Assembly: GCA_030612785.1 (NCBI GenBank) | Contig: JAUWNF010000310.1 | Coordinates: 1-5,015 of the forward strand | Direction of reading: 5' to 3' | DNA length: 5,015 bases | From: Phycisphaerales bacterium | GTDB lineage: Bacteria > Planctomycetota > Phycisphaerae > UBA1845 | Part shown: piece by piece, positions 3,808-5,015 of the stretch | Layout of the letters: every line of letters starts with the position of its first letter | Position numbering within the stretch: position 1 is the stretch's first letter | Program-made: the position numbers and the translations under genes | Notes under the pieces: generated by a model | What the model saw: only the letters and a program-made list of their open reading frames with translations | Databases searched by the model: none | What the model was told of the DNA's origin: nothing

Positions 3808-5015
3808 ATGCGTGACCGACCCGATCAACCCGGCGAAGCGCAAGTGTACACCGTGGCGCGATACCGCAGTGCGTGGTTGCTCGCCGTGGTGCTGGCCACC
3901 ATCGTCTTCGCCGCGTTTCTTCCATCACTGGGCAACGATTTCAACTACGACGACGACGCCAACATCATCAGAAATCCGCACTACCGAGGCCTGGGTCCGC
4001 AGCAGCTCCGCTGGATGTTCACCACCTTCCACATGGGCCACTATCAGCCGTTGTCGTGGATGAGCCTGGGGCTGGATTACCTGATCTGGAAGGATCGGCC
4101 CTTTGGCTACCATTTGACCAATCTCATTCTGCACGTCGCCAACACGGCGCTGGTTTACTGGCTGGCGATCGTTGTCATAGCGCGCTCCGACCCCTCGGCC
4201 GGGCTTATCCAGAAGCGCCCGACGAGCGGCGTGTGCTTCGGAGCGGCGCTGGCGGCGTTGCTGTTCGCGGTGCATCCGCTGCGTGTCGAGTCGGTCGCCT
4301 GGGTAACCGAGCGTCGCGACGTGCTTAGTTCGTTTTTTCTGTTGGCAACCGTGTTGGCATACTTCCGCGTTCACCGGCCAGGTCCGGTGCCTCGCCGCCG
4401 CGGGTGGATGGTCATCACCCTCTTGCTCTACACGATGTCCCTGCTCAGCCGGGCGCTGGGTGTGACGCTACCGGTGATCCTTCTGGTGCTCGACTGGTAT
4501 CCGTTGCGTCGCTGGGGGGGCGGGAAAGGCCGGTGGTTGGGGCGCGAAGCGCGGACGGTCTGGTTGGAAAAGGTCCCGTTCATAGTCCTGGCCACGGCCG
4601 CAGCGATGTTGGCCCCGTTGGCCCAGCGGCACGTCGGGGCCGCGCTGTCCCTGGCGGAGTACCCGGTGGAATCCAGGATCGCGCAGGCTTGCTACGGGGT
4701 GGTGTTTTACGTATGGAAGACGCTGGTGCCGCTTGGCCTGGTGCCGATGTACGAACTGCACCCGCCGCTCAAACTCCTTGACCCTCGTTACCTGCTCTCG
4801 GCGCTTGCCGTGATCGTGGCGGTCACCTTCCTGCTTGCGGTCGGGCGGCGCCGGCCGGCCTGGACCGTAGCCGCCCTGTGCTACATCATCGTGTTGCTCC
4901 CCGTACTCGGACTCGCGCAAGCTGGACAGCAGGAAACGGCTGACCGCTACAGCTATCTGGCGTCGATCGGATGGGCCGTTCTGATCGGTTCCGCCGTAAC
5001 GAAGTTTGGGCGTTT
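3808..5015 (+). CDS. Polytopic GT-C glycosyltransferase, TMTC-like (partial, 5' part)
   Basis: The first 402 codons are present and the frame is open at the right edge. The protein resembles the bacterial GT-C type related to TMTC O-mannosyltransferases, often named 'tetratricopeptide repeat protein' because TPRs follow the membrane domain; that part is outside the window. Such enzymes use polyprenyl-phosphate sugars and act on the outer face of the inner membrane. Seen in order: TM1 (about 22-41), the first-loop acidic motif FNYDDDANIIRNP (45-57, likely catalytic Asp48-50), HYQPLSWMSLGLDY (78-91), FGYHLTNLILHVANTAL (99-115), a TM near 142-154, FAVHPLRVESVAWVTERRDVLSS in pieces from 153 to 175, LLSRALGVTLPVILLVLDWYPL in pieces from 212 to 233, YGVVFYVWKTLVPLGLVPMY (296-315), a TM at 328-345, and ADRYSYLASIGW (378-389). 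In LLSRAL, an Arg replaces the Lys more usual in this family. Substrate is unknown. Confidence 0.88.
   Translation, partial: MRDRPDQPGEAQVYTVARYRSAWLLAVVLATIVFAAFLPSLGNDFNYDDDANIIRNPHYRGLGPQQLRWMFTTFHMGHYQPLSWMSLGLDYLIWKDRPFGYHLTNLILHVANTALVYWLAIVVIARSDPSAGLIQKRPTSGVCFGAALAALLFAVHPLRVESVAWVTERRDVLSSFFLLATVLAYFRVHRPGPVPRRRGWMVITLLLYTMSLLSRALGVTLPVILLVLDWYPLRRWGGGKGRWLGREARTVWLEKVPFIVLATAAAMLAPLAQRHVGAALSLAEYPVESRIAQACYGVVFYVWKTLVPLGLVPMYELHPPLKLLDPRYLLSALAVIVAVTFLLAVGRRRPAWTVAALCYIIVLLPVLGLAQAGQQETADRYSYLASIGWAVLIGSAVTKFGR

Noticed and set aside
3659..4063. 134-codon open frame starting in the flagellin/GT-C gap
   Set aside because: It contains the strong hairpin, overlaps the well-supported GT-C gene out of frame for most of its length, and shows no recognisable domain. 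Its repeated start context is reported only as a finding.
4468..4920. Long minus-strand open frame inside the GT-C gene
   Set aside because: It is antisense to conserved GT-C motifs and is rich in Arg, Gln, His and Pro, as expected of a shadow frame in GC-rich DNA.

Overview
The window reads as chromosomal DNA of a flagellated, GC-rich bacterium, most likely a member of the Planctomycetota. The best evidence is the flagellin: its N-terminal block (a TGYRINSGADDPAGLIA-type motif followed by an AEITAIN helix) and its C-terminal 'GARGRIGGFQ ... LANQQAAQILSLLG' block look like planctomycete flagellins rather than those of enterobacteria. The GT-C membrane protein at the right edge also belongs to a TMTC-like type common in that phylum. 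The taxonomic call comes from recalled family patterns, not from a search.

Layout from left to right: (1) the C-terminal end of a protein that resembles the tail of Kdo/WaaP (InaA-type) lipopolysaccharide kinases, cut by the window edge; (2) 8 bp later on the same strand, a GT-B fold, family-4-like glycosyltransferase whose usual donor-site residues are replaced; (3) a convergent gene on the minus strand, overlapping the glycosyltransferase end by 17 bp, for a small secreted lipoprotein of unknown function; (4) a 426-bp divergent intergenic region with a sigma-28-like promoter, an inverted repeat and a leader with mutually exclusive pairings; (5) a complete flagellin gene, well supported by start, ribosome binding site and both conserved ends; (6) a 188-bp gap with a TTGACA promoter-like element and a strong hairpin; (7) the first 402 codons of a polytopic GT-C glycosyltransferase, open at the right edge and probably continuing into TPR repeats.

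Genes 1 and 2 plausibly form the end of a cell-envelope glycan operon. The flagellin appears to be a single-gene transcription unit. The GT-C gene probably has its own promoter. There is no tRNA, rRNA, CRISPR array, transposase or phage gene. I found no clearly new multi-gene system. The most unusual items are the degenerate donor site of the glycosyltransferase, the structured flagellin leader, and the promoter/hairpin arrangement before the GT-C gene.
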